Below are positions 16,512 through 28,933 of a stretch of 64,000 bases of DNA, piece by piece. The stretch comes from Saccharibacillus deserti. GTDB taxonomy: Bacteria; Bacillota; Bacilli; Paenibacillales; Paenibacillaceae. A program made the position numbers and the translations under genes. Within the stretch, counting starts at the first letter, position 1, and each line of letters opens with the position of its first letter. The DNA is taken from assembly GCF_013618475.1 (NCBI RefSeq), contig NZ_JABJVN010000001.1, positions 248,001-312,000 on the forward strand. Direction: 5' to 3'. The notes beneath the pieces were generated by a model. The model saw only the letters and a program-made list of their open reading frames with translations. It was not told the DNA's origin and made no database searches.

Positions 16512-17765
16512 ATGAGTATCGAAGAATATCAAAACACGTTTGTCCAGCAGGTATTCGCCGACCGGATCGGCGGAGCGAACTACGGCAAGGACACCAACAT
16601 CTATAAATTCGAAAAGATCAAACGTGCCAAAGCGGCCGCGCGCCAGGCATTCCCCGATGTCGAACTGATCGATATGGGCGTCGGCGAACCGGACGAGATG
16701 GCCGATGCCGGCATCGTAGCCAAACTCGCCGAAGAAGCGGCCAAGCCCGAGAACCGCGGTTATGCCGATAACGGCATTCCGGAATTCAAAGCGGCTGCCG
16801 CGCAGTACCTGGCCGACGTGTTCAAGGTCGAAGGCATCGATCCGACGACCGAAATCGTCCACTCGATCGGCTCCAAGCCGGCGCTTGCCATGCTGCCGTC
16901 CGTGTTCATCAATCCGGGCGACGTAGCGATCCTGACCGTTCCGGGTTATCCGGTTCTCGGTACGCATACGAAATATGTGGGCGGCGAAGTGTACAATGTA
17001 CAGCTGACCCAAGAAAACGGCTTCCTGCCTAATCTGGACGAGATTCCGGCCGATATCGCGAAGCGTGCCAAACTGCTGTACCTGAACTACCCGAACAACC
17101 CGACCGGCGCAAGCGCAACGGTAGAATTTTTCACGAAAGTCGTCGAATGGGCCAAAGCGAACGAAGTCATCGTCGTACACGATGCCCCTTATGCGGCTTT
17201 GACGTACGACGGCCTCGAGCCGCTCAGTTTCCTGAGCGTACCGGGCGCCAAAGACGTAGGGATCGAGCTGCATTCCCTGTCCAAGTCGTACAATATGACC
17301 GGTTGGAGAATCGGCTTCGTTGCCGGCAACCCGCTGATCGTCAAAGCGTTCAGCGACGTGAAGGACAACAACGATTCCGGACAGTTTATCGCGATCCAGA
17401 AAGCGGCCGCTTACGGACTCGCCAACCCGTCGATCACGGAAGCCATCGCCGAAAAATATTCGCGCCGCCACGATATGCTGGTCGGTGCATTGAATGAACT
17501 GGGTTTCACCGCAACGAAGCCAAAAGGCTCGTTCTTCCTGTATGTGCAGGCGCCGAAAGGCATCCAAGGCGGCGAAACGTTCGGCAGCGGCGAAGCGTTC
17601 TCGCAGTTCCTGATTCGCGAAAAACTCATCTCCACAGTGCCTTGGGATGACGCGGGTTCGTTCGTGCGCTTCTCCGTCACGTTTGAAGCCAAAGGCCTGG
17701 ACGAAGAAAAACGCGTTATTGAAGAAATCAAACGCCGCTTGAGCGATGTGCAGTTCGAATTTTAA
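16512..17765 (+). CDS. dapL: LL-diaminopimelate aminotransferase (class I/II PLP aminotransferase)
   Basis: Probable one-step route from tetrahydrodipicolinate to LL-diaminopimelate for lysine and cell wall. 417 residues, matching DapL. The PLP lysine is in HSLSKSYNMTGWRIGF; other family motifs are GVGEPDEMADAG, YADNGIPEFKAAAAQYL, YLNYPNNPTGA and DAPYAALTYDG. Start ATG 16512 with AAGGAG at about 16494. It stands alone between rluD and a convergent chemoreceptor, behind structured element copy 1. A related aspartate-type aminotransferase cannot be excluded. Confidence 0.8.
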   Translation: MSIEEYQNTFVQQVFADRIGGANYGKDTNIYKFEKIKRAKAAARQAFPDVELIDMGVGEPDEMADAGIVAKLAEEAAKPENRGYADNGIPEFKAAAAQYLADVFKVEGIDPTTEIVHSIGSKPALAMLPSVFINPGDVAILTVPGYPVLGTHTKYVGGEVYNVQLTQENGFLPNLDEIPADIAKRAKLLYLNYPNNPTGASATVEFFTKVVEWAKANEVIVVHDAPYAALTYDGLEPLSFLSVPGAKDVGIELHSLSKSYNMTGWRIGFVAGNPLIVKAFSDVKDNNDSGQFIAIQKAAAYGLANPSITEAIAEKYSRRHDMLVGALNELGFTATKPKGSFFLYVQAPKGIQGGETFGSGEAFSQFLIREKLISTVPWDDAGSFVRFSVTFEAKGLDEEKRVIEEIKRRLSDVQFEF

Positions 17766-17789
17766 TTCCGGCACGATCGGATAAAAATT

Positions 17790-17829
17790 AAAAAGCTTTC
17801 CGCCTTTAAAAGGCGGAAAGCTTTTTTTG
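17790..17829. terminator. Bidirectional terminator between dapL and the chemoreceptor gene
   Basis: AAAAAGCTTTCCGCCTTT pairs with AAAGGCGGAAAGCTTTTT; A run on the left and T run on the right let it serve both convergent genes. Confidence 0.9.
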
Positions 17830-17858
17830 TTTGCGGCGGCTTCGAACCAATCGAACAA

Positions 17859-19850
17859 TCAATCGATCTTGAACCGTTCGACTTCCCCTTGAAGCTGTTC
17901 GGCCAGATTGGCCAGCGAGGCGGAGGACTCGCGGATTTCTTCCATCGAAGCCAACTGTTCTTCGGCTGCGGCCGCGATCTCATGGGTGCCCGACTGATTG
18001 GCTTCAGCCGCTTTTGCAATTTCACGAACGGCTTCGGCCACTTCTTCGGCATGGCCGGCTACTTCGCCTACCCGCGTATTCATGCCGCGAAGATCGCCGG
18101 CTACGTCTTCGGATGCCGCTTTGAGACGGCGGAGATTGTCGGCCGTCAGTTCAGCGCTTTCCAAGCCGCCGTTAACCGAAGAACGGATTTTGACGAAGTT
18201 TTCCAGAGAAGCCCGAATATCGGATACGATATCCTGAATCAATCCTTCAATCGTTTTGGCTGAATCGGCGGACTGCTGGGCGAGTTTTTTGACTTCGTTT
18301 GCGACGACGGTAAAGCCGAGACCCGCCTCGCCGGCTCTAGCCGCTTCGATCGAAGCATTGAGCGCAAGCAGATTGGTCTGCGAAGCAATCTCGTCGATCG
18401 TGTGCAGAATGCCGGTAATTGTCTTGGATTTATCGGCCAGACCCGAGATGACTTCGCTGCCTTCGCGTACCGAACCGTCGATTTCGCGGATACGATCAAG
18501 GGTGCGATCGACCAACTGGTCGCTTTCCTCCGCCATTTCGGCAGAGCCCCGTGAGGCATGGGCCAGACGTTCGGAGTCGACGCGAAGTTCGGACAGCCAC
18601 TCGAACACTTCTGCGAGTTTGTGGGAACTGGCGGCCACTTTTTCGCTTTGTATTTCGCTGACCGATGCGAATCCTTCGATGGCTTTTGTGATTTGCCGAC
18701 TTGCTTTGCCGGTATGTTCGGCGCTGGCACTGAGCTGCTCCGAAGAAGCGGCCACATCCGAGACGGAAGTGGTAATCGAACGGACAAGTGTACCGAGCGA
18801 CAGGTTCATTTGTTGGAACGATCCGGCCAATCGGCCGATTTCATCTCCGCTTTCATCTTCGATTCGGCCGGTCAGATTGCCGGAACTGATCGCTTCGGCT
18901 GCCTGGGCGACATGACCCAGACGACGCGCGATCGAGCGGGTCAGCAGCCAGATCAACGTGCCGCCCACAACGAGCGAAACGGCGAGAATAATCAGCAGCA
19001 GGTACAGAATCGGTTTGGCTGCCTGTTCGACTTCATTTTCATAATAGCTTCCCGCGATGATCCAACCGCTCAGTACGTTCGTTTCGTATACCAACACTTT
19101 GGGCTGCGACTCGAAGATATAATCGAATATGCCTGTCGCTTCTTTCTGGTCGGCGAGTCTCATGGAAATACTGTTGCTTGAACCGGCTTCAATTGTAGGA
19201 TGGGAAATATAAGTCCCGTCTGCCGTCGTGATAAACGCATAACCTTCCGTACCGATATGCATCGTCTGGCTGGTTTCAAGCAGCGAATCGATTGAGATAT
19301 CGATGCCGACCACGCCGCTTCCATCTTTTATCGCTTTGGCGATCGTGATGCCGGATTTTCCGGTGGAGGCCGAAATATAAGGCTCGGTCACTACTGCCTG
19401 GTTCGGCGTTTTCAGTGCAAGACTGTACCAATCGCGGGTGCGGGGATCATAGCCGTCCGGAAGATTGCCGTAGGTTGACGCGATGTATAACCCTTTTTCC
19501 GAACCGGCATAAGCGAGCTCGACGTCGTTTTGCGCCAGATCGTATGTGGCGAGAGACGGGTCGGTAACGCCGGCTGCGGACCCGGCGGATCCGAACGAAC
19601 GGGCGCTCAGGGCTTCTGCCAGATAATCGACCGCCGTGACTTTCGACTTCAAGTCGCGTTCCACGATCGCGTTCATCGTTTTGACGCTCGAAGAAGCGCT
19701 GGTCAGCAGTTCGGTACTCAGCGCATTTTTCGCCGATCGATAGGACAGCGCAGCCGAGGCCAGCAGCGAGACTATCAGAATCAACGTGAAGAAGATCAAT
19801 AATTTATTGCCCAAAGATAAAGTGAACCTTTTTTTTGCGAAAAGCTTCAT
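17859..19850 (-). CDS. Methyl-accepting chemotaxis protein with double Cache sensor
   Basis: 663-residue membrane chemoreceptor. N-terminal helix [19 protein letters not shown], then an extracellular dCache domain (about residues 40-270; [13 protein letters not shown] and [12 protein letters not shown] are typical ligand-pocket stretches). A second helix ([20 protein letters not shown]), a HAMP domain, and the signalling hairpin with the tip motif [21 protein letters not shown] follow. Start ATG has AAGGAG 9 bases upstream on its strand. Ligand unknown; the fold resembles amino-acid or carboxylate sensors. Chemotaxis partners (CheA/CheW) are elsewhere. Confidence 0.95.
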   Translation of the reverse strand: MKLFAKKRFTLSLGNKLLIFFTLILIVSLLASAALSYRSAKNALSTELLTSASSSVKTMNAIVERDLKSKVTAVDYLAEALSARSFGSAGSAAGVTDPSLATYDLAQNDVELAYAGSEKGLYIASTYGNLPDGYDPRTRDWYSLALKTPNQAVVTEPYISASTGKSGITIAKAIKDGSGVVGIDISIDSLLETSQTMHIGTEGYAFITTADGTYISHPTIEAGSSNSISMRLADQKEATGIFDYIFESQPKVLVYETNVLSGWIIAGSYYENEVEQAAKPILYLLLIILAVSLVVGGTLIWLLTRSIARRLGHVAQAAEAISSGNLTGRIEDESGDEIGRLAGSFQQMNLSLGTLVRSITTSVSDVAASSEQLSASAEHTGKASRQITKAIEGFASVSEIQSEKVAASSHKLAEVFEWLSELRVDSERLAHASRGSAEMAEESDQLVDRTLDRIREIDGSVREGSEVISGLADKSKTITGILHTIDEIASQTNLLALNASIEAARAGEAGLGFTVVANEVKKLAQQSADSAKTIEGLIQDIVSDIRASLENFVKIRSSVNGGLESAELTADNLRRLKAASEDVAGDLRGMNTRVGEVAGHAEEVAEAVREIAKAAEANQSGTHEIAAAAEEQLASMEEIRESSASLANLAEQLQGEVERFKID

Positions 19851-19889
19851 GCGGTAATCGCTCCTTTTTCTAAACTTGCTTCTTTTTAT

Positions 19890-19916
19890 ATGTCGGCATA
19901 GTCCTGGAGAAATTCA
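19890..19916 (-). promoter_or_regulatory. Weak sigma-D-like promoter for the chemoreceptor
   Basis: On the minus strand TGAA (19916-19913), 15 bases, GCCGACAT (19897-19890) partly fits the motility sigma pattern TAAA-N15-GCCGATAA. A better sigma-D site precedes the second chemoreceptor at 45084. The AT-rich stretch 19980-20060 beyond it holds no gene. Confidence 0.25.
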
Positions 19917-20138
19917 AGCAACCGTTTTCGAAGCAGCAGAAGAGCAGCCGGTTTTCTCGGAGTTGAAAAGGAAAAGTAAAAACACCTTGAATAAATAAAT
20001 CGTTTTGTTGTATAATTATAATATAAATCGAGTTAATCGTTATTTTTATGCATTTTAATTGTATAAAAACCGAGTTTTCATACGGATGTTTCGATAGTCG
20101 CACAGTGTGAAGGCCGATTTGAACGTAGAGGCGGGTGG

Positions 20139-20167
20139 TTGACAGGAGATAATCCTTCTGTCATAAT
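20139..20167 (+). promoter_or_regulatory. Sigma-A promoter of the pyr operon
   Basis: TTGACA at 20139-20144, a 17-base spacer and CATAAT at 20162-20167. A dyad, ATTCATTG (20166-20173) and CAATGAAT (20197-20204), overlaps the end of the -10 and the likely start site, so it may act on the DNA as well as being partly transcribed. Confidence 0.8.
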
Positions 20168-20207
20168 TCATTGCAACAGAGGCGCTAACGGCGCCCCAAT
20201 GAATAGC

Positions 20208-20362
20208 ACCTTTAATTCAGTCCCGTGAGACTGGCAAGGTAACGTGAACGACGATTCACCAGGAATGCGTCCGCCGAGAGCGGATTAGCTTTTTGGCGCG
20301 CTTCGTCGCATCAATGTGTCGATTTCGACTCCTTGCCCGCTCGGGCAAGGAGTCTTTTTGCA
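20208..20362 (+). promoter_or_regulatory. PyrR-dependent attenuator leader
   Basis: The PyrR binding hairpin (anti-antiterminator) is ACCTT (20208-20212) with AAGGT (20236-20240), containing CAGTC-CCGTGA-GACTG (20218-20233). This is the known PyrR recognition form. The terminator is ACTCCTTGCCC with GGGCAAGGAGT (20328-20353), followed by CTTTTTG. Bases between form the antiterminator. When UMP is high, PyrR binds the first hairpin and the terminator forms ahead of pyrR. Confidence 0.88.
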
Positions 20363-20422
20363 TATAAGCAGAAAGAAACCGACGTTCACGGGGCCGAAGG
20401 GTGACACCAACCTTTTGCCTGA

Positions 20423-21900
<1,478 letters not shown>

Positions 21901-21978
21901 ACGGACAGAAGAACGGACAAGCAGGAGCAGGGCGGATCGAAAATGAAAAGCGAGAACGGAACCGGAGGGATTTGGACC

Positions 21979-23334
21979 ATGATGAATTATTCGAACGTGG
22001 ACGTATGGATTCAAAACGCAAGCGTATTGAATGAGGATGGACAACTGCAGCGGAGCGACATTCTGATTCAGGGCGGCAAAGTGCTGGCGATTCTTTCTTC
22101 CGGCTGGTATCAATCGGCGGACGACCGGATGATCGAGAACGAGAACGAAGAGATGCTCGTATACGACGCGGAAGGCAAGCTCGTTACGCCGGGCTTGATC
22201 GATATGCACGTCCATCTGCGCGAACCGGGATTCGAGCACAAAGAAACGATCGAGAGCGGTGCGCGTTCGGCGGCGCAGGGCGGATTTACGACGATCGCCT
22301 GCATGCCGAACACCAAGCCGGTCACCGACAATCCGGAGACGGTCAAACTGGTGCTGGGCAAAGCCAAAGAAGCGAATCTGGTCAACGTTCTGCCGTATGC
22401 GGCGATTACCAAAAACGAACTGGGTCGCGAGCTGACGGATTTCGAAGCGTTGAAAGCGGCGGGTGCGATCGGCTTCACCGACGACGGCGTAGGCGTGCAG
22501 AATGCGCAGATGATGAAAGACGCCATGACCAAGGCCGCCGCACTCGGCATGCCGGTGATCGCCCACTGCGAAGACGATTCGCTGGTGAAAGGCTTGTACG
22601 TATCCGAAGGAAACTTTGCGAAAAAACACGGCATCAAAGGCATCCCGAACGAATCCGAAGCGATCCATGTCGGCCGGGACGTCCTGCTGGCCGAAGCGAC
22701 GGGCGTGCATTACCATGTTTGCCACGTCAGCACCGAGCAGTCGATCCGCCTGATCCGCCTCGCCAAGTCGATCGGCGTGAACGTGACCGCCGAAGTCTGC
22801 CCGCACCATCTGGTGCTGTCCGACGAAGATATTCCGGGCATGGACGCCAACTGGAAAATGAACCCGCCGCTGCGCACCCCGCGCGATGTCGCAGCCTGCA
22901 TCGAAGCGCTTGAAGACGGCACGATCGATATTCTCGTAACCGACCACGCGCCGCATAGCGCGGAAGAGAAAGCGAAAGGCATGCTGCTCGCACCGTTCGG
23001 CATCGTCGGCTTCGAGACCGCCTTCCCGCTGCTGTATACGGAATTCGTGAAGACCGGCCGCTGGACACTGGACTTCCTTGTCCGCCGCATGACCCAAGAC
23101 CCGGCCCGCGTATTCGGTCTGGACGCCGGCAAGCTGCAGGTCGGCGCGACCGCGGACCTTGCCGTTATCGACCTCGAACTCGAAAAGGCCGTCGATCCCG
23201 AACAGTTCGCGACCAAAGGCCGCAACACGCCTTTCACCGGCCGCCGGCTGTCCGGCTGGCCCGTCATGACTCTGGTCGCCGGCCGCCTTGTCTTCGGCGC
23301 CGGGCTGGCCCAAAGCGTAAACGGAGCCCTTTAA
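21979..23334 (+). CDS. pyrC: Dihydroorotase
   Basis: Zinc amidohydrolase closing carbamoyl aspartate to dihydroorotate. The start at 21979 (or 21982) fits GGAGGGA at 21963-21969; an in-frame ATG at 21943 with a weaker site would add 12 residues. 451 residues. Metal ligands are in DMHVHLREPGFEHKET and VTDHAPHSAEEK; the bridging-lysine/aspartate region of class I enzymes is around GFTDDGVGVQNAQMM. Between this gene and carA lie 315 bases containing a promoter and a structured element. Confidence 0.96.
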   Translation: MMNYSNVDVWIQNASVLNEDGQLQRSDILIQGGKVLAILSSGWYQSADDRMIENENEEMLVYDAEGKLVTPGLIDMHVHLREPGFEHKETIESGARSAAQGGFTTIACMPNTKPVTDNPETVKLVLGKAKEANLVNVLPYAAITKNELGRELTDFEALKAAGAIGFTDDGVGVQNAQMMKDAMTKAAALGMPVIAHCEDDSLVKGLYVSEGNFAKKHGIKGIPNESEAIHVGRDVLLAEATGVHYHVCHVSTEQSIRLIRLAKSIGVNVTAEVCPHHLVLSDEDIPGMDANWKMNPPLRTPRDVAACIEALEDGTIDILVTDHAPHSAEEKAKGMLLAPFGIVGFETAFPLLYTEFVKTGRWTLDFLVRRMTQDPARVFGLDAGKLQVGATADLAVIDLELEKAVDPEQFATKGRNTPFTGRRLSGWPVMTLVAGRLVFGAGLAQSVNGAL

Positions 23335-23351
23335 CGCCGGCTCCGACGCCC

Positions 23352-23450
23352 TTGATCTTGAGTCCCTTTGGACTTGAGCGTCCAGAAGCCCCGCCTTCGC
23401 CGACGCTCCGGATCTTGGTCCTTTGATCTTAAGTCCTTTGACCTTATAGT
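23352..23450 (+). promoter_or_regulatory. Direct repeat and probable promoter upstream of carA
   Basis: A 26-27-base direct repeat occurs at 23352-23377 and 23423-23449 (shared core TTGATCTT-AGTCC-TTTG). The second copy supplies TTGATC (23423-23428), a 16-base spacer and TATAGT (23445-23450), a plausible sigma-A promoter that would put structured element copy 2 in the carA 5' UTR. Confidence 0.45.
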
Positions 23451-23472
23451 ATCGCCTACATCCAAAGGGAGC

Positions 23473-23613
23473 GGAGGGCTGAAGAGGAGATGGAGAAGCG
23501 CAGCGTTCGCATTTGAACTCCGCTTTTCTACCGACAGCCGCTTTAAATTCAATCGGAAGAAAAACGGATTTCAACGGCGATCGAAAGCCCTCTTCAGCCC
23601 GCAGCGTCTCCCA
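23473..23613 (+). repeat. Structured intergenic element, copy 2 (upstream of carA)
   Basis: Outer helix GGGCTGAAGAGG (23476-23487) with CCTCTTCAGCCC (23589-23600), perfect 12 bp. Inner helix TCCGCTTTTCT (23519-23529) with AGAAAAACGGA (23558-23568), one mismatch. It shares AGCGTTCGC-TTTG (23502-23515), TTCAATCGGA (23548-23557), a GGCGATC block and AGCGTCTCCCA (23603-23613) with copy 1. It ends 36 bases before the carA start codon. Confidence 0.65.
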
Positions 23614-23649
23614 CCCACTAACCACCATTAAAGAGGAGGATTCACACCC

Positions 23650-24780
23650 ATGCAGGCAAAACTTCTGCTCGAAGACGGCACGCTCTTCACCGGCCGCTCG
23701 TTCGGCGCTCAAGGCGATACGACCGGCGAGGTCGTGTTCAATACCGGGATCACGGGATACCAGGAGGTATTGTCCGACCCGTCTTACTGCAACCAGATCG
23801 TGACGATGACCTACCCGCTGATCGGCAACTACGGCATTACCCGCGACGACTTCGAATCGGTCCGCCCGTTCGTGAACGGCTTCGTCGTACGGCGCTACGA
23901 GCCGGTGCCAAGCAACTGGCGCGCCGAGTACACGCTCGACGAGCTGCTCAAGGAGCACGGCATCGTCGGCATCAGCGATATCGATACCCGCATGCTGACC
24001 CGCATCCTGCGCAACCACGGCACGATGCGCGGCATTTTGACGGCAGGCAGCAAATCGGTCGAAGAATTGCAGGAAATGCTGCAGTCTTCCGCTCTGGTCA
24101 CGAATCAGGTGGAAAAAACGTCCACGCGGCATGTGTATAACAGCCCCGGCAAAGGCGAGCGGATCGTCGTGATCGACTACGGCGCCAAAAGCGGCATCGT
24201 CCGCGAACTGAGCGCCCGCGGCTGCGACATCGTCGTCGTGCCGCAGGACACGACGGCCGAACAGATCCGCCGGATGAGCCCGGACGGCATCCAGCTGTCC
24301 AACGGCCCCGGCGACCCGAAAGACGTGCCGCAGGCGGTCGAGACGATCAAGCAGCTGCTCGGCGAATATCCGATCTTCGGTATCTGCCTCGGCCATCAGC
24401 TGCTGGCGCTGGCCGGCGGAGCGGATACCGAGAAGCTGAAATTCGGCCACCGCGGCGGCAACCATCCGGTGAAGGAACTCGAGAGCGGCCGCTGCTACAT
24501 CACTTCGCAGAATCACGGCTACACGGTCAAGGAAGAATCGCTGGTCGGCACCGATTTCGAAGTAACGCATATCAACAACAACGACAAGACGATCGAAGGT
24601 CTGCGGCATACGAAATTCCCGGCGTTTTCCGTACAGTATCACCCGGAAGCTGCACCCGGCCCGTTTGACAACAGCTACCTGTTCGACCGCTTTATCGATA
24701 CGATCCGCGAATTCAAGAAAAGCAGTCCCAAGCAGCCGCGACAAGCCGCAATGATGGCCGCGATGAGAGGAGCACGTTAA
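23650..24780 (+). CDS. carA: Carbamoyl-phosphate synthase small subunit
   Basis: Glutaminase subunit that feeds ammonia to CarB. 376 residues, AGAGGAGG about 10 bases before the ATG. N-terminal CPSase_sm domain starts [20 protein letters not shown] with [16 protein letters not shown]; the class I amidotransferase domain carries the nucleophile cysteine in [13 protein letters not shown] and the His/Glu pair in [11 protein letters not shown]. Stop and carB start are 2 bases apart. Confidence 0.97.
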   Translation: MQAKLLLEDGTLFTGRSFGAQGDTTGEVVFNTGITGYQEVLSDPSYCNQIVTMTYPLIGNYGITRDDFESVRPFVNGFVVRRYEPVPSNWRAEYTLDELLKEHGIVGISDIDTRMLTRILRNHGTMRGILTAGSKSVEELQEMLQSSALVTNQVEKTSTRHVYNSPGKGERIVVIDYGAKSGIVRELSARGCDIVVVPQDTTAEQIRRMSPDGIQLSNGPGDPKDVPQAVETIKQLLGEYPIFGICLGHQLLALAGGADTEKLKFGHRGGNHPVKELESGRCYITSQNHGYTVKEESLVGTDFEVTHINNNDKTIEGLRHTKFPAFSVQYHPEAAPGPFDNSYLFDRFIDTIREFKKSSPKQPRQAAMMAAMRGAR

Positions 24781-24782
24781 TC

Positions 24783-27700
24783 ATGCCGAAAAACGACAAA
24801 CTCAAAAAAATTCTGGTGATCGGCTCGGGCCCGATCGTGATCGGCCAGGCGGCCGAGTTCGATTACGCCGGTACCCAGGCGTGCCAGGCTCTCCGTGAAG
24901 AAGGCGTGGAAGTCGTCCTGATCAACAGCAACCCGGCTACAATCATGACCGACACGAACATGGCCGACAAAGTCTACATCGAACCGATCACGCTCGAATT
25001 CGTGACGCAGATCATCCGCCACGAACGTCCGGACGGCCTGCTGCCGACGCTCGGCGGTCAGACCGGCCTCAACATGGCGGTCGAATTGGCGCGCGCGGGA
25101 GTACTGGAGAGCGAGAACGTCAAGCTGCTCGGTACCCAATTGGAATCGATCGAAAAAGCGGAAGACCGCGATTTGTTCCGCGATCTGATGCGCGAGCTGG
25201 AACAGCCGGTTCCGGACAGCGTCATCGTAACGACGCTCGACGAAGCGCTTGATTTCGCGGGCGAGATCGGCTATCCGATCATCGTGCGTCCGGCCTACAC
25301 GCTGGGCGGCACCGGCGGCGGCATCTGTGTCGACGAAGAAGAACTGCGCGAGATCGTCGTATCCGGCCTGCGCTACAGCCCGATCGGGCAGTGCCTGGTC
25401 GAACGCAGCATCGCCGGCATGAAGGAAGTCGAATACGAAGTCATGCGCGACGCCAACGATAACTGCATCGTCGTCTGCAACATGGAGAACTTCGATCCGG
25501 TCGGCGTACATACCGGCGACAGCATCGTCGTCGCGCCGAGCCAGACTTTGTCTGACCGCGAATATCAAATGCTGCGTTCCGCGTCGCTGAAGATTATCCG
25601 CGCGCTGAACATCGAAGGCGGCTGCAACGTGCAGTTCGCGCTTGATCCGCACAGCTTCCAATACTATGTCATCGAAGTGAATCCGCGGGTCAGCCGCTCG
25701 TCGGCGCTCGCATCCAAAGCGACCGGATACCCGATCGCGAAGATGGCCTCCAAGATCGCGCTCGGCTACACGCTGGACGAGCTGATGAACCCGGTCACCG
25801 GGCAGACGTACGCCTGCTTCGAGCCGGCGCTCGACTACATCGTATCGAAGATCCCTCGCTGGCCGTTCGACAAGTTCATGCACGCCAACCGCAAGCTCGG
25901 CACGCAGATGAAAGCGACCGGCGAAGTCATGGCGATCGGCCGTACGTTCGAAGAGTCGATCCAAAAAGCGGTCCGTTCGCTGGAGATCGGCACGCACCGC
26001 CTGCTCGTCAAAGGCGCGGACGCGCTGAGCGAAGAAGACCTGAACAGCCGCCTGGCGAAGCCGGACGACGAGCGCATGTTCCTGATCGCCGAAGCGTTCC
26101 GCCGCGGCTATACGCTGGAGACGATCCAGGATCTGACCAAGGTCGACTGGTGGTTCCTCGACAAGATCGAGCGTATCGTCGTGTTCGAGACGGTGCTGGC
26201 CGAAACCGACGAACTGTCGGACGAGCTGCTGACCGAAGCGAAGCGCATGGGCTTCACCGACCGCGCGATCGCCGAACTGCGTGCGCAGGGACGAGAAGGC
26301 GGAAGATTGACCAAGGAAGCGGACGTTCGCGCTTACCGCAAAGAGATCGGGCTCGTTCCGGTCTACAAGATGGTCGATACGTGCGCGGCCGAATTCGAAT
26401 CGGAAACGCCGTACTACTACTCGACATACGAGCAGGAGAACGAAGTGACGCAGACGGACAAAGAGAAGATCATCGTGCTCGGTTCCGGCCCGATCCGCAT
26501 CGGCCAAGGCATCGAGTTCGACTACTCGACCGTGCATGCCGTCTGGGCGATCCGCAAAGCCGGTTACGAAGCGATCATCATCAACAACAACCCGGAGACG
26601 GTCTCGACCGACTTCAACACGTCCGACCGTCTCTATTTCGAGCCGCTCTTCTTCGAAGACGTCATGAACGTCATCGAACAGGAGAAGCCGATCGGCGTCA
26701 TCGTGCAGTTCGGCGGCCAGACGGCGATCAATCTCGCGAAGCCGCTGCAGGACGCGGGCGTGAAGATTCTCGGCACGTCGCTCGACAGTATCGACGAAGC
26801 GGAAGACCGCAAGCGGTTCGAAGCGATGCTGTCCCGCCTCGATATCGCGCAGCCGAAAGGCAAAACGGTCACTTCGGTCGACCAAGCGGTCGAAACGGCG
26901 GAAGGCCTCGGTTATCCGGTACTCGTTCGTCCGTCCTACGTCCTTGGCGGCCGCGCGATGGAGATCGTGTACTCCGACGAGGAACTGCTCAGCTACATGA
27001 AAGAAGCGGTAGATATCAATCCGGAGCATCCGGTTCTGATCGACCGTTACATGCTGGGCAAAGAAGTCGAAGTCGACGCGATCTGCGACGGCGAGACGGT
27101 GCTTGTGCCGGGCATCATGGAACATATCGAGCGCGCGGGCGTTCACTCCGGCGACTCGATTGCGGTGTACCCGCCGCAGCATCTGTCCAAAGAGCTGCAG
27201 GAGAAAGTCGTCGACATCACGATTCGTATCGCGAAAGAGCTCAAGACGATCGGCCTGCTCAATATCCAGTTCGTCATCTTCAAAAATGAAGTCTACGTCA
27301 TCGAAGTGAATCCGCGTTCGTCGCGTACGGTACCGTTCCTGAGCAAAGTCACGGATATCCCGATGGCGAACCTGGCGACGCAGGCCATTCTCGGCACCAA
27401 GCTGGCGGATCTGAACTATAAGGAAGGATTGTGGCCGGAAAGCAATCAGGTCGCGGTCAAAGTTCCGGTGTTCTCTTTCGCCAAGCTGCGCCGCGTCGAG
27501 CCGACGCTCGGCCCGGAAATGAAGTCGACGGGCGAAGTCATGGGCCGCGACAAACATTACGCCAAAGCGCTGTACAAAGGTCTGGTCGGCGCGGGCATGA
27601 AGATCCCGTCCACGGGATCGATCATCGTCACCGTCGCCGAGAAAGACAAAGCGGAAGCGGTCAAGCTGATGGAAGGCTTCTACACGCTGGGCTACTCGAT

Positions 27701-28007
27701 CATGGCGACCGGAGGCACGGCCCAAGCGCTCGAAGACGCGGGCATTCCGGTGACGCGCGTCAACAAGCTGAGCGAAGGCGAGCCGAACATTCTGGACAAA
27801 ATCCGCAGCGGGGAAGCGAACTTCGTGTTCAATACGCTGACCAAAGGCAAAACGCCGGCGCGCGACGGATTCCGTATCCGCCGCGAAGCGGTCGAGAACG
27901 GCGTGGTCTGCATGACTTCGCTCGACACGGTCGCGGCGCTGCTCGACATGCTGGAAACGGTCAGCTTCACGTCCCGTGCGATGCCGGTCGGCGCGCAGAG
28001 CCTGTAA
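24783..28007 (+). CDS. carB: Carbamoyl-phosphate synthase large subunit
   Basis: 1074-residue synthetase with two ATP-grasp halves. The first begins [20 protein letters not shown]; the second repeats the pattern at [20 protein letters not shown] (about residue 560). Each half has its own Gly-rich ATP-grasp loop ([11 protein letters not shown] and [11 protein letters not shown]). The C-terminal MGS-like allosteric domain begins near residue 940 ([14 protein letters not shown]). Full length, no defects. pyrK and pyrD, which follow carB in Bacillus subtilis, are not here; 188 non-coding bases lead to pyrF. Confidence 0.98.
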   Translation: MPKNDKLKKILVIGSGPIVIGQAAEFDYAGTQACQALREEGVEVVLINSNPATIMTDTNMADKVYIEPITLEFVTQIIRHERPDGLLPTLGGQTGLNMAVELARAGVLESENVKLLGTQLESIEKAEDRDLFRDLMRELEQPVPDSVIVTTLDEALDFAGEIGYPIIVRPAYTLGGTGGGICVDEEELREIVVSGLRYSPIGQCLVERSIAGMKEVEYEVMRDANDNCIVVCNMENFDPVGVHTGDSIVVAPSQTLSDREYQMLRSASLKIIRALNIEGGCNVQFALDPHSFQYYVIEVNPRVSRSSALASKATGYPIAKMASKIALGYTLDELMNPVTGQTYACFEPALDYIVSKIPRWPFDKFMHANRKLGTQMKATGEVMAIGRTFEESIQKAVRSLEIGTHRLLVKGADALSEEDLNSRLAKPDDERMFLIAEAFRRGYTLETIQDLTKVDWWFLDKIERIVVFETVLAETDELSDELLTEAKRMGFTDRAIAELRAQGREGGRLTKEADVRAYRKEIGLVPVYKMVDTCAAEFESETPYYYSTYEQENEVTQTDKEKIIVLGSGPIRIGQGIEFDYSTVHAVWAIRKAGYEAIIINNNPETVSTDFNTSDRLYFEPLFFEDVMNVIEQEKPIGVIVQFGGQTAINLAKPLQDAGVKILGTSLDSIDEAEDRKRFEAMLSRLDIAQPKGKTVTSVDQAVETAEGLGYPVLVRPSYVLGGRAMEIVYSDEELLSYMKEAVDINPEHPVLIDRYMLGKEVEVDAICDGETVLVPGIMEHIERAGVHSGDSIAVYPPQHLSKELQEKVVDITIRIAKELKTIGLLNIQFVIFKNEVYVIEVNPRSSRTVPFLSKVTDIPMANLATQAILGTKLADLNYKEGLWPESNQVAVKVPVFSFAKLRRVEPTLGPEMKSTGEVMGRDKHYAKALYKGLVGAGMKIPSTGSIIVTVAEKDKAEAVKLMEGFYTLGYSIMATGGTAQALEDAGIPVTRVNKLSEGEPNILDKIRSGEANFVFNTLTKGKTPARDGFRIRREAVENGVVCMTSLDTVAALLDMLETVSFTSRAMPVGAQSL

Positions 28008-28195
28008 CATCCAAAACCTATATTCGAACGGCTGCCCGCATGCTTGGGGCGACGGTACGATCGACGAAAGGCGCCATGCGGATTCTGCGGGCGCCTCTCG
28101 TCTGCGCGCCGTGCCGGTGCGCTCCAAGTATCAAGTACGCAGCTGGCGAAATCTGCACGACCGGATCAACCGGAATCCAACTACGGAGGTATTCC

Positions 28196-28933
28196 ATGAC
28201 TTCGACACCTACTTCGCGGATGGCCCAGCGCCTGATGATCGCACTCGACTATCCGGACGACCGGGCGGCACGGGAACTGATCCGAAGCCTGGAAGGCATT
28301 CCCTGCTACATGAAAGTGGGCATGCAGCTGTTTTATCAAGCGGGACCGCAGTTTGTGCATGAGCTGAAAGAGCGGGGCTACTCGGTTTTTCTCGATCTTA
28401 AAATGCACGACATCCCGAATACGGTCAAAGGCGGCGCCAACAGTATCACGAAGCTTGGCGTCGACATGTTTAACGTGCACGCCGCAGGCGGCTCGGCTAT
28501 GATGGCGGCGGCCATGCAGGGCGTGGAAGAAGCTTTGGCGGCGGATTCGTCGATCAGCCGGCCGCTCGTGATCGCGGTTACGCAGCTGACGAGCACGAAT
28601 CTCAGCACGATGAACGAAGAGATCGGTATTCCGGGCAGCATCGAAGAAGCGGTCATCCGCTACGCGAAACTGGCTGCCGGCGCCGGTCTGGACGGCGTGG
28701 TCGCAAGCCCGCTCGAAGCGCGGGGGATCAAGGACGCCTGCGGAACGGATTTCCGCACGGTCACGCCGGGCATCCGGCCCGCGGGCAGCGCGGCGGACGA
28801 TCAGTCGCGCACCAAGACGCCGGGCGAAGCGATTGCCGGAGGCAGCGACTATATCGTTGTCGGCCGGCCGATCACTGCGGCTGCCGATCCGAAGGAAGCG
28901 GCTATTCGAATATTGGAGGAGATGACACAATGA
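28196..28933 (+). CDS. pyrF: Orotidine 5'-phosphate decarboxylase
   Basis: Final step to UMP. 245 residues. Start 28196 is set by ACGGAGGT at 28183-28190 and the family N-terminus. Active-site motif [16 protein letters not shown]; phosphate site [15 protein letters not shown] and [12 protein letters not shown]. The stop overlaps the pyrE start (ATGA, 28930). Confidence 0.96.
   Translation: MTSTPTSRMAQRLMIALDYPDDRAARELIRSLEGIPCYMKVGMQLFYQAGPQFVHELKERGYSVFLDLKMHDIPNTVKGGANSITKLGVDMFNVHAAGGSAMMAAAMQGVEEALAADSSISRPLVIAVTQLTSTNLSTMNEEIGIPGSIEEAVIRYAKLAAGAGLDGVVASPLEARGIKDACGTDFRTVTPGIRPAGSAADDQSRTKTPGEAIAGGSDYIVVGRPITAAADPKEAAIRILEEMTQ

Noticed and set aside
16262-16606. 114-codon plus-strand frame over structured element copy 1
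   Set aside because: It reads through both helices and into dapL in another frame, with no ribosome site. The similar frame over copy 2 (23368-23631) arises from the same RNA-like conservation, not from coding.
19870-20103. 77-codon minus-strand frame in the AT-rich gap before the chemoreceptor
   Set aside because: Ile/Lys-rich translation typical of AT-rich non-coding DNA; it overlaps the chemoreceptor promoter region.
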